64,000 nucleotides of DNA. Origin: Ashinkailepas kermadecensis. Taxonomy: Eukaryota; Arthropoda; Thecostraca; Neolepadidae. A program made the translations under genes and the position numbers. Under the pieces are notes generated by a model that worked only from the letters and a program-made list of their open reading frames with translations, ran no database searches and was not told the origin of the DNA. Positions 1-9,415 of the stretch are shown here, piece after piece; the first letter of the stretch is position 1; every line of letters begins with the position of its first letter. The DNA lies in contig JAOTOM010001593.1 of the NCBI GenBank assembly GCA_034440615.1, positions 1-64,000 of the forward strand. The letters are read 5' to 3'.

Positions 1-929
1 TTCTTCTAGTTTCAGATCTCAGGTGGCCAAACCCCCTGGTGAACGATATGTGAGAGGCATGTTGACCGGGGATCTTCTGCACTTCCTACGGTCACTGATA
101 AATTATTCGTGAAATAGGGTGGAATATACCACTTTCTGAACACTCAATCGACATCCTTCTCCAAGGAGTACCGACATCCCGCTTCTTGATGCATGCTTAT
201 GAAGTCTTCATGTCTCCTTTCTAACAGTATCTCGTTCATAAGTACCATACTCATGCTCCCAATAAGGGATGGTGATACACAAACATTTTGCAATGCAATT
301 TCATGTAAAGGTTACCTATAATGTGATATGGCACACAATACCAGTTTATTGCATATATTTTTTCGCTATCCACAATATAGCTCTTCCAGTGATTCAAATT
401 ATGAATATCAAAACCAATGATAAAGGTACAGTCATAAGTATGCCATTGCCTCAAATTTGAGTCTGAAAAACATGAAAAGCATTTTAAATTACCTTAAATT
501 CATGGCAAGTTTTGGCAACTTTCGGCATCCTACTGTTCTCGTTTTGACATCTCACACCTAACGAAAAACCATAATTTTAACACTGTACGGTCATGTTGCT
601 TGCACTCAAAATGCAAGGGAATGTGGTGTGTACGGAACCAGGCTGTTGAAATAAACAACTTGAACTGGATATGGATGCAATGTTTCATGGGGTCACAAAC
701 CCTCACTGTGAGGTAGGTGTATGACCACTTTGGTTCAAAGATACCAAAAGTTGAATGCATGCAGAAAGTGAGAGGGCTTACTACAGGGCAGCGTGAAGCT
801 GTCATGGAACCATCTCAATGGCTCCAGTTCATCAGAATCCCTTTCAATTGTTTCTGGGACAGGGGTGGATACAAGGGTGCTGGGGGCATGTGTCCCCAGT
901 CCCCCTCAGGTTTTCGGCCAGAGTTGCGC
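1..929. other. no recognised feature
   Basis: AT-rich sequence without recognisable coding domains. The short open frames here have no motif I can name. From about 870 the sequence may already be the weakly conserved outer part of the fold-back element that follows. Confidence 0.5.
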
Positions 930-1161
930 ATTGAAAGAAGTCTGGGTAAATTTTTGATAAAAGGTGTTTTGGGAATTTTGGGAATACTTTTTCAGAATAT
1001 AATGTTCATGAGCATGACTAAGAAGATGCAACCACTCATTTTCGGTGCTGATGCTTACTTTTCCATTTGGACAATGACGTCATATTGGCATGGTGTAATG
1101 ACGTCATAGGTATGGCATTGAGGCTTTGACTGGCTAATGCTACAAACAGTTCACATACCTT

Positions 1162-1322
1162 GGTTGGTTATTGGTTTTACGACACGTCGACCGTTTGAGT
1201 CATGTAGCGTTGCCAATCTCTCACGCTGATTGGTCACAGGCGAAGAGTAGCGACAGGTGAGATTCGAACCCACAATCTTTTGATAGTGAGACGAGCATCT
1301 AACCCCTAGACAACTCGTCCCC
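1162..1322 (-). repeat. tRNA-derived SINE, family 1
   Basis: Read on the minus strand this starts GGGGACGAGTTGTCTAGGGG (polymerase III A-box region) and has a B box GGTTCGAATC about 45 nt further on, as in a tRNA head. A body follows that ends in TAAAACCAATAACCAA. A second copy lies at 7297-7440 on the plus strand with the same body. It interrupts the arm of the fold-back element after CACATACCTT; the uninterrupted sequence CACATACCTTAATGAG is present nearby at about 1470 and gives the empty site. Confidence 0.8.
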
Positions 1323-1344
1323 AATGAGATGGTCAAAGTAGCTT

Positions 1345-1577
1345 AACCTAAACTAACCTAACCCAACCTAGCCTAACCTAACCTGCTTACCTCTTGGTTT
1401 ATCATAGCTATAATTTATATAATGTGCCATGAGGTTAGGTTGACTGGCTAATGCTACAAATGGTTCACATACCTTAATGAGATGGTCAAAGTAGCTTAAC
1501 CTAACCTAACCTAACCTGCTTACCTCTTGGTTTATCATAGCTATAATTTATATAATGCACCATGAGGTTAGGTTAGG
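1345..1577. repeat. short interstitial CCTAA/TTAGG tracts
   Basis: Imperfect runs of CCTAA at about 1345-1383 and 1497-1520, and the opposite-strand TTAGG at 1430-1440 and 1564-1577. CCTAA is the usual arthropod telomere unit. Here the tracts are the core of the fold-back element, so they are probably element sequence and not an old chromosome end. Confidence 0.7.
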
Positions 1578-2097
1578 TTAAGCTACTTTCACCATCTCAT
1601 TAAGGTATGTGAACCATTTGTAACATTATGGCTAATGCTGCAGCATTATGGCTAATGGGCTAATGTTGAAGCCTCTGTGTCATACCTATGATTTCATCAT
1701 ACCATACTGATGTGACATCATGGTTCAAATTGAAAAGTAAGCATCAGCACCAAAAATGAGTGGTTGCATCTTCTTAGTCACATTCATAAACATCATATTC
1801 TGAAAAACAATTCCAAAAAATCCCAAAACACCTTTTATCAAAAATTTACCAAAGTCTGACCTTCAGTGTGCCGAATGCCCCTCAAATTTTTCAGCCAGAA
1901 GCACCCTTCAAGAGACAAAGTTCTGCAATGACAATTCCAAATGGTCCAATTGGTTGGTTATTTGGGCTTACTGGTGCATGGACTAAATGGTCCAATTGGA
2001 CATTCATTGCATGAATAGGCTTTAATTGAGTATTTATATAAAGTGCAAGTTAATTGAGTAAGTAATATAAAGTGCAACATTAACGAACAGCCCTGAC

Positions 2098-2205
2098 TGC
2101 TAACAACTACGTGATCGGGTTAAAAACATACTGGCCCCGAGATTAGAACATGCCACCAACCACACGGAAAGCAGACGCCCTAACCAACTGCGCCAATCGT
2201 CAACA
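2098..2205 (-). repeat. tRNA-like SINE head, family 2
   Basis: The minus strand shows an A box TGGCGCAGTTGGTTAGGGCG (2176-2195 complemented) and a degenerate B box TGTTCTAATC (2141-2150 complemented), spaced as in a tRNA. There is no clean acceptor stem, so a decayed SINE or tRNA pseudogene is more likely than a working tRNA gene. Confidence 0.6.
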
Positions 2206-3667
2206 TGGCATGGGCCAAATATGTGATGTAGAGCATGCCAACTGAGATGTTTAATTCCTTGATGATCTCAGATGAAGTTCCGCATGTTCTTTACACACCA
2301 CCTAAATTAAAATCTAGAATAATTATCTCTTTACCATCACAAAAATCAGTTAAAAAAAGTTACAAGTACCTGGTTCTGGCACTCAGAGTTTGAGGGAGGG
2401 CAATAAACACACACTATTTATAGGCAGAAATCCTTCAGAAAAATAACATGAACATTGGGAGTGGGGACCCTGATTGATTCAAACTTAATCCCATATTTCA
2501 CATATAAACAAACACCATGCTTGGGAATGGGACCAGTTGTATCAATTCTCACTATCTCATAACCTACTAGGTATATCTACAAACGAGCTAGGAACTGTTG
2601 GCAACAACCAAGTTTCATTAACTGCCAGTATGTCAAGTTAGTTAGTTATTTGGGTTTAAAGAGCGCATCTCAACTTGGTACAATGGTTATATAGCGATCT
2701 CTTGTTGGTTCAAAGGTAATGTTTTGAGCAATTTCGAAGGTAACTTGATGAATAATTCTTAATAAGCATCACAAAACTTCAGTTATGGAAGTATCACCGA
2801 CATTAAAATAAATCCTAGTGGGAAAACTTGGTGAATAAGTGCAAAAGTAAGGACAAATTCTGGATCGCCATTAAATTATGTGTCTAAATCTATTCTCCCC
2901 AAAACATTTTTGCCCATAGAGAATTTGTCAAGAAAAATGACAATTTTAGGCACAATGGGTATGATGGGAGGAGTTTGTAATTGTTGAGTGTGTTATGCAA
3001 TAGCAAGTGAGTCTCTTATTAAGTCTACATGCTTTATAACTTTACATAGGGTGTACCTAGCAGTGGAGTCAGCACCTTCCTTCGGGATGTGATACTGATG
3101 AGATTGTCTATGGCAGCACAATGGGAGTGAGTTATGCAATAGCAAGTGAATTGGTGCTAGATAGGCTGCGATATATAGCTTCCTAGGAACTTGAGATAAG
3201 GGATTGATTGGGGTGAGAGTATGTACATTTATAGTACCTTTTCCAGATAGGCTTAACCCAGATGGGCCCCTGTGACTCTTATTATATTAAGCCTTAACAC
3301 TTTGACTTTATGACTAGGTTTAAATGCATTGACCTATACCCAAATAGCTAATGTATATAGATCGACGTTTAAATGTTAGGTAGGTATGTGCCTAGGTATG
3401 TGCCTACTCAGTGCGGTCACCAAGCATGCTCAACCTCCAAGGAACAGCTTGTGAGAAATATGAAACATACGTATGATCAAGGCATTTAGCTTTTGCAACC
3501 TCACCACCATTTCTGCAGATTATCTCTTGTACAACAATTGTGTGAACAATTGTAAAAGAGCGTTGCAATGCGATGCTAAATACGTACAATCACAAAACAC
3601 GGCAGTAAAACTTCTTTCTTCCGACGTCCATCACATTGCGATAGACCAGCATCTATCGTTATACTTA
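2206..3667. other. no recognised feature
   Basis: AT-rich sequence. The only structure seen is a direct repeat GTTATGCAATAGCAAGTGA at about 2991 and 3131. No coding domain is recognised. Confidence 0.5.
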
Positions 3668-4135
3668 TTTGTTATGAAATAATAATTCGGATGGGGACAT
3701 ATCAGAACCTCTAATACCCAAAACCTATAATGCTTCAGAACCTATAATACTCAAAACCTATAGTGCTTCAGAGCCTCTAAATAGTCGTCTTGGGGGAATT
3801 TTCAATACCTATAATACTCAAAATCTATAATGCCTCAAACCACATAATGCTTGGAACATATAGTTGTTCAGAACATATAATACCAAAATCCTATAATGCT
3901 TCAAAGCCTCTAATGCTACGTCCTGTGGGAACATTCAAAACATATAATGCTCAAAACCTATAATGCTTCGAAACCTATAATGCTCAATTCCTATAATGCT
4001 TCGTTTCAACTAATATTCAGAAAGCATAACTCTGGAAACAGCTAGTGCTTCAAAACCGCTAAACCTCAAAGCCTATAATGCACAGAATCTATAATGCTCG
4101 GAGCCTATAATGCTCAAAACCTATAATATCAGCTG
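3668..4135 (+). repeat. TATAATGC-rich dispersed repeat, copy 1
   Basis: A chain of imperfect ~16-20-bp units built on CCTATAATGCTCAAAA and CCTATAATGCTTCAGA. The same ordered chain, including landmarks such as TAGTCGTCTTG and ACGTCCTGTGGGAACATTC, recurs inverted at 7797-8252 and in direct orientation at 8253-8765. It is therefore a defined ~470-bp dispersed unit and not just low-complexity DNA. No coding capacity. Confidence 0.8.
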
Positions 4136-4370
4136 ACGACCGCATGCCATAATCGGCCGTACGGTTCACTCCGCGCCTCCACCGTAGTCTACCAATGGGA
4201 GACACCGCCCGAAAGCTTCCAGGTGTATCCGCCAGAGCGGCGACACATGTGAGTGTAGGACATGAATTGCTCGCCGCATTGGCCGCGTTCATGCATTTGG
4301 CTTGTGAAGAGCAGGATATTGGAGTGAATGCTCCCTGAATTAACACTCGCATGTCCGGCGGTCCGCGCCA
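4136..4370 (+). repeat. dispersed repeat with a partner at 13085-13290
   Basis: Shares TCTACCAATGG, CGCCGCATTGGCCGCG and TCATGCATTTG, in the same order and spacing, with 13105-13290. The two copies are roughly 80% alike by eye. Function unknown; no intact reading frame is shared between them. Confidence 0.65.
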
Positions 4371-4383
4371 ACTTCGCATGTCC

Positions 4384-4409
4384 GGGGGGGGGGCAGATGT
4401 CTGCCCCCC
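4384..4409. repeat. G-run/C-run hairpin, copy 1
   Basis: A run of G followed by CAGATGTCTG and a run of C makes a short near-perfect palindrome. A sister hairpin stands at 5315-5343. They bracket the AGGTCA-rich segment and look like fused ends of small DNA elements. Confidence 0.5.
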
Positions 4410-4439
4410 TAAGATCTCGAGAACTATGCTAGGTAGCGA

Positions 4440-5216
4440 CAAACGGAAAACGGCTTTGGATAGCTGGTGACAAGCTCTATCGAAAGTATTTCGGTCATTT
4501 TCTCGCTCAGGTCAATATTTAGGTCACTGGGTCATCATATGTCAAATTCGACCAGATCGGGTGGGACCCTCAGATATTGGCACATATCTCAGGACCTGTA
4601 ACAGATAGAAACAAACTGCAAATGCTATTCGAAAGACCTTGAAATGTGCTATCGACATACGCTGTGTAATTTAAGGTCAAGTCAACAGATGGGTCACCGA
4701 AACAATGACCTCAGGTCAAGGTCATGGGGTAGAGTAGGGAGGTCATGTAATATATCAATCGACACGTCTTGGCGATACAAGCACAATGACGATAATTTCA
4801 GCCTTCTAGCTCAATGCATTGCTATATAATGCGCAGAAATGTGCTTGTGATTTCAGGTGACCTCAGCTGACCTTGGTGGGGCCACTGAGCAAAAATGTCA
4901 GCGATAGCATTGCGAATAGCTTCCAAGTACACGCCATAACGGTTGGAGGTCATTCTGAGAGCAAATATGTAACCAGGAAACATTTGTATATTTTTCCATA
5001 GGCCTATAATGGGTAAGCCATGGCCACGACCTGACCTCAGGTCAACGCTACGAAAAAACCGTGATATACATATTATAGACCCTGATAAGATCACGACGTG
5101 ATATAAGTTTGAAATCAATCGCCCAATTATTGTGGGAGTGATGCCACCTAGAACTCGGAGGGACGTTAGGTCACTTCGCCTGACTTAGTGACCTGACTTG
5201 AGATGACCCAGGGTCA
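4440..5216. repeat. AGGTCA/TGACCT-rich segment
   Basis: Many AGGTCA or TGACCT hexamers occur on both strands, including TGACCTCAGGTCA (about 4707-4719 and again near 5033) and TCAAGGTCA at 4716-4724. In animals these are half-sites for nuclear receptors, and TCAAGGTCA is the extended FTZ-F1/ERR-type site. Similar motifs recur in the ~166-bp repeats at 22.5-24.2 kb. Whether anything binds here is inference only; the motif may simply be part of a repeat consensus. Confidence 0.45.
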
Positions 5217-5314
5217 AAAATGTCTGAGGATATGCGGAAAAGACCAATGAGCAGCCATGCGAGGTTTCGCCCTGCTAACCCGATTAGTCTGGCGGCAAAG
5301 TAGGAAAAACCGCA

Positions 5315-5343
5315 GGGGGGGGGGGCAGATATCTGCCCCCCCC
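5315..5343. repeat. G-run/C-run hairpin, copy 2
   Basis: Eleven G, CAGATATCTG, then eight C: a perfect palindrome apart from unequal run lengths. Sister of the hairpin at 4384-4409. Confidence 0.55.
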
Positions 5344-5358
5344 GGACGTGCGCGGGTT

Positions 5359-5460
5359 AAATTACTTGTCTGTGATTTATAACCTGAGTCACTGGTTTTA
5401 CGAATAGGCAATTACTTGTCGGTGATTTCTAAGCTGAGTCACTGGTTTTACGAATAGGCA
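5359..5460 (+). repeat. 51-bp direct tandem duplication
   Basis: Two head-to-tail copies (5359-5409 and 5410-5460) start AATTACTTGTC and end CACTGGTTTTACGAATAGGC. They differ at only a few positions, which suggests a fairly recent local duplication. Confidence 0.9.
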
Positions 5461-5482
5461 ATTTCAGTGTCTAAGTACCACA

Positions 5483-5760
5483 GGGGCGGATCCAGCTTTA
5501 ATAGGTGCTGTGGCCGATTATTCCTCTTTGACTGCTGCCGGGCTGAAGTAGAGGAGACCTGGCGCTCGTGTTCCCTTGCATGGAATAGGTATGCGTACGT
5601 TGAAGACCAATGGCGTACCTATAATTTGTATCGGGGGGGGGGAGAGATTTTGAGGATGCCCAGGTTTGTCCAGTAATACTCATCATGCTACGTTTCAGTG
5701 GCATAATTAGGAAGTGGCGCAGCCAGAAGTTTCTGAATGTGGGGGTGACGAAAAAAAATG
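5483..5760. other. cluster of DNA-transposon end-like sequences
   Basis: Three terminus-like motifs start CAGGGGCGGATCCAG (5483), CAATGGCGTACCTATAATTT followed by a G run (5611) and CAGTGGCATAATTAGG (5697). CAGKGGCG-type starts followed by G runs are common at the ends of animal cut-and-paste transposons and resemble the TIR seen at 36126. These are probably small nested remnants; no element could be bounded. Confidence 0.35.
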
Positions 5761-6570
5761 TCATGAAACAGAGATCTTTTCCAAAAAATAACGAAATACA
5801 TAAAACGACATCCCTGTTCAGGGGTGCTGTTTTATGTGCTCCGTGTCCCTGTGGAATGCCTATGCCAGCTGGAAAGAGGAATCTCAGCGGAAGCGGACCT
5901 CTGACAGCTGAGGAATAAACAGAGTGCCTGATGGTCAGAGATGGCTGGGATGATCTTTCGATTTGAAAGTGCCCGTGGTGGAAGAATAAGACCCCTAAGT
6001 GCTAAAGTGAACTAGTTAGGTTCCATCTCAGATCCGAAATGTCCCCGAGATGAGAGCACGGATTGACCCAGGATGACGCTTGCATTCTCAAAGCACCTAA
6101 GTGCCTATAAATATGCTTTTCATCTCAGTAGAGGAGCATATATAGCCAGTAATTTTCCGCATATTACGAAGAACGTGGCCCGAATGGCCCAAAAGGGTGC
6201 CTACATTCCCAAGCCACACAGCTGTTCGGAATAGCAACGGTATTGGCGAGATAGGCGCCTGATCTCACGAACTACCTTTGTCTTCCAGCTGCCTTATTAT
6301 TTTACTGATTTTAGCTGGGTGGATACACTCAACCGATTGGGTGCAAGCTGATTCTACTGGAAGGACACTTGCCCACCCAGCTAACATGCTACCCGAGGTC
6401 CTGCTTCCTTAGGCGATGGCAGAGATTATGTATTGGACCAATAGCGCGCCTATTGCCAAAGTCGCCATGTTGCCCAGGACATGGACTACATAACCTGTCA
6501 GGATGTAGCGCTTAACATTTGATACTTATATTTTATTTTAAGAAGCATGGTATCTAGAGACAGTACCTAA
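5761..6570. other. no recognised feature
   Basis: No coding domain or known repeat is recognised. A TATAAATA motif at about 6106 has no gene downstream. Confidence 0.5.
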
Positions 6571-6845
6571 ATGGAGACAGACAGACAGACAGACAGAGAG
6601 ACAGATACAAATAGACAGACAGGCAGAGAGGCAGACAGACAGAGAGACAGACAGACAGAGAGACAGACAGACAGAGACTTACAGAGACAGACAGATGGAG
6701 AGAGAGAGACAGATAGACAGACAGATGGAGAGATGGAGTGACAGATAGACATACAGATGGAGAGATGGAGAGACAGATAGACAGATAGACAGAGAGATGG
6801 AGAGACAGAGACAGACAGAGACGGAGAGGGAGCGGGAGACAGAGA
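6571..6845. repeat. (GACA)n and related purine-rich microsatellite
   Basis: Imperfect GACA, GAGA and GATA tetranucleotide array. The long open frames across it on both strands (Ser/Val/Leu/Cys-rich on one strand, Thr/Glu-rich on the other) are by-products of the short period. Confidence 0.9.
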
Positions 6846-7000
6846 CGGACACGGAGACGGAGACGGACACGGACACGGAGACGGACACGGAGACGGACAC
6901 GGAGACGGACACGGAGACGGACACGGAGACGGACACGGAGACGGACACGGAGACGGACACGGAGACGGACACGGACACGGAGACGGAGACGGACACGGAC
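6846..7000. repeat. GGAGACGGACAC minisatellite
   Basis: About twelve near-perfect copies of a 12-bp unit GGAGACGGACAC follow directly on the GACA microsatellite and have probably grown out of it. Confidence 0.9.
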
Positions 7001-7540
7001 ATGGATAATCACTCTGGGACCCCAACAATGACGCAAAAAGCCTCCAAAACGTATTGGACCCCCAAAAAGTGTCGAGGTCGCTAAAACTAGCGCTAGGGAT
7101 CCAATCACATGACGTCGGGCTACAAAAGATTACATTGGACTAAAAAGAGTCGGGTCTCAGCCCTTCAAAATCGCACTGGGGGCCCAAAAGATCGCGCCGG
7201 GCACCCAAAAGTTGCAGCTCCCCAATGGCGTCTAGGGCCCCACATAAGCACAGTGTGACCCAAAAAATCGCATTGGTATCCTAAAAAAATCAAGATCTAG
7301 GGGTAAGATGCTCGTCTCACAATCGAAAGATTGTGGGTTCGAGTCTCACCTGTCGCTACTCTTCGCCCGCGACCAATCGGCGTGAGAGATTGGCGACGTT
7401 ATATGACTCAACGGTCGACGTGTCGTAAAACCAATAACCAATAAAGCCGGAGCCCTCCAAAATATGGAGGGATTAAAAAAATAAATGTCCGGGTCAGGAA
7501 CATGGCTCTGGAGCACCGAACATATCATCAGATGCCTTGA
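7001..7540 (+). mobile_element. internal fragment of the large TIR element
   Basis: From GGATAATCACTCTGGG the segment follows 32137-32360 of the large TIR element and then jumps to the equivalent of 32740-32890, including GGAGCCCTCCAAAATA and CTCTGGAGCACCGAACATAT. Shared landmarks are TGTCGAGG...GCGCTAGGGATCC and ATCGCGCCGGGC. It is a third, internally deleted partial copy, itself interrupted by a SINE at 7297-7440. Confidence 0.8.
7297..7440 (+). repeat. tRNA-derived SINE, family 1, second copy
   Basis: Starts CTAGGGGTAAGATGCTCG, with the B box GGTTCGAGTC at 7336-7345 and the same 3' body as the copy at 1162-1322, ending TAAAACCAATAACCA. The first bases of the tRNA head are missing. It sits inside the TIR-element fragment. 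Confidence 0.8.
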
Positions 7541-7796
7541 GGGAGGAATCCCACACCACCACACACCAGCTAGGAATGAGAAACCGCGGGGGGGGGGCAT
7601 GCTGATATTAGCGCCGCCCTGGAAGCATACGGGACATTGAAGCCGCCGCATTCCTCTGAAATTCGGACTAGTGATTGGCCCACGAGTTCACCTTCCACCG
7701 ATTTCCGTCTTGAAGGACCTGTATTACAGCCCTGTACCTGGCGCGAGTATTGGTAGAGTACGGTGGAGATGTGAAGTAAACTGATAAGGGTGATAA

Positions 7797-8252
7797 TGGC
7801 ATGAAGTTGTCAGCTGATATTAGAGGTTTTGAGCATTATAGGCTCTGAGCATTATAGATTCTGTGCATCATAGGCTTTGAGCTTTAGCGGTTTTGAAGCA
7901 CTAGCTGTTTCCAGAGTTATGCTTTCTGAATATTAGTTGCAACGAAGCATTATAGGAATTGAGCATTATAGGTTTCGAAGCATTATAGGTTTTGAGCATT
8001 ATATGTTTTGAATGTTCCCACAGGACGTAGTATTAGAGGCTTTGAAGCATTATAGGATTTGGGTATTATATGTTCTGAACAACTATATGTTCCAAGCATT
8101 ATGTGGTTTGAGGCATTATAGATTTTGAGTATTATAGGTATTGAAAATTCCCCCAAGACGACTATTTAGAGGCTCTGAAGCACTATAGGTTTTGAGTATT
8201 ATAGGTTCTGAAGCATTATCTGTTTTGGGCATTAGAGGTTCTGATATAGACC
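7797..8252 (-). repeat. TATAATGC-rich dispersed repeat, copy 2 (inverted)
   Basis: Reverse complement of the chain at 3668-4135, with the same ordered landmarks. It abuts copy 3 head to head, giving an imperfect palindrome of about 1 kb centred near 8250. Confidence 0.85.
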
Positions 8253-8765
8253 CATTCGGATATATATCATAACATCTAATGCTAAAAACGTACACTGACA
8301 CAGAACCTATAATATTAAAACATATAATGCTTCAGAACCTCTAAATTGTCGTCTTGAGGACATGTTCAAAACCCATAATACTAGAAACTTATAATTCCTA
8401 GAACCATATAATGCTCGGAACATATAGCTGTCCAGAATATATAATATAAAAATCATATAATGCTTCAAGGCTTCTAATACTACCTCATTTGGGAATGTTT
8501 AAAACATAATGTTAAAAAGCTATAATGGTTCGAAGCCTATAATGCTCAAAAGCTATAATGGTTCGAAACTTATAATGCTCAATTGCTATAATGCTTCATT
8601 TCAACTAACATTCCGAAAGTATAATTCTGGAAACACCTGGCGCTTCAAAGCCATTGATGCGCAAAATCCATAATGCATATTATCTATGATGCTCAGAGCC
8701 TGTAATGCTAAAAAAATATAATATTAGCTGACGATTGCATGCCATAATCGGCCGTAAGGTTCACT
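8253..8765 (+). repeat. TATAATGC-rich dispersed repeat, copy 3
   Basis: Direct-orientation copy of the chain. It ends with GCATGCCATAATCGGCCGTA, as copy 1 does at 4143-4162, so the unit has a consistent boundary. More diverged than copies 1 and 2. Confidence 0.8.
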
Positions 8766-9415
8766 CGCAGGCTTGAGAAGGCCTGGTTGCCGATTCAGAT
8801 CACATCCAGAGATCAAGCCGCGGAGCTACCCGTCGAATCAAGCTTCCTATCCACTCACTCCAGCTGTCTCGTAGGTGCCCTTACCAGGTATTTACGGGAA
8901 GCTCCGCCCCCCCCCCCCCCTCCCGGGCGACGTAATTCACCCGGCCTACTAGTAGGTTGCTCGTCGGACTAGCCGACAGCTTTCCTCTACTAGTAGATTG
9001 CTCGCCGGATTAGCCGACGCAGCTTCCCTCCTACTTCCCTTCGGCCCAGCGGCGCTCTTGGGGAAACCGAATTGTATCGGAGGCCAGCTCGTTAGTGTTT
9101 TCGTGTCCCATCCCTCCCTATATGTTGGAGCCAGTCAGAGGTCCCTTTCTGCGTCAAAGGATAGGGCTATCGTACTGCGCCCACCTCTGACCGACTGATC
9201 CCATCCCTCCAACTCTATGTGTCTTTCTCCACCTTTTCACAACAGCTCTTTTCATCCTTTCCTGGTAGCACCTCTTCAGGGTGCCTAGCTTGCCTGCACC
9301 CCTTCTGATTGCCCTTATCCATCAACACCTACACGCCACTCACCCCTGATATGCCCGAGAGCCACCTCTACGCCGGAGGGGGGCGAACACCGGCCCCGCC
9401 CTGGACCCGAACCCG
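8766..9415. other. no recognised gene; 41-bp duplication
   Basis: Two copies of a 41-bp unit starting CTACTAGTAG lie at 8946-8986 and 8987-9028. A poly-C run lies near 8909-8922. The stretch just upstream of 9416 may be a decayed 5' part of the LINE that follows, but I see no endonuclease motif in it. Confidence 0.5.

Larger units (their letters stand above)
935..1868. repeat. fold-back (long inverted repeat) element, copy 1
   Basis: The left arm (about 935-1520, itself partly duplicated) is the inverted complement of the right arm (about 1560-1868). Landmarks such as AAGATGCAACCACTCATTTT at 1023 and its complement near 1760 pair. So do the GTTCACATACCTTAATGAG segments at 1465 and, complemented, near 1605. 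The middle holds CCTAA tracts and an AT-rich loop. There is no coding capacity. A related element lies at 46735-47475, so this is a family rather than a chance palindrome. The left arm carries an inserted SINE at 1162-1322. The family resembles Foldback or MITE-type non-autonomous elements; no target duplication could be fixed. Confidence 0.75.

Noticed and set aside
1162..1322. Functional tRNA genes at 1162, 2098, 7297, 21086 or 45342
   Set aside because: A and B boxes are present, but acceptor and anticodon stems are degenerate and bodies or repeats follow, as in SINEs.
1345..1577. Old chromosome end or telomere fusion at the CCTAA tracts
   Set aside because: The tracts are short and imperfect, and a related fold-back element elsewhere in the window has the same core.
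2676..2725. Possible tRNA-like TTGGTACAATGG...GGTTCAAAGG
   Set aside because: The A-box-like and B-box-like pieces are too close together and no stems pair.
6554..7108. 184-, 153- and 107-codon frames reading VSVSVS, PCPSP and RLRVRL repeats
   Set aside because: They are translations of the GACA and GGAGACGGACAC microsatellites.
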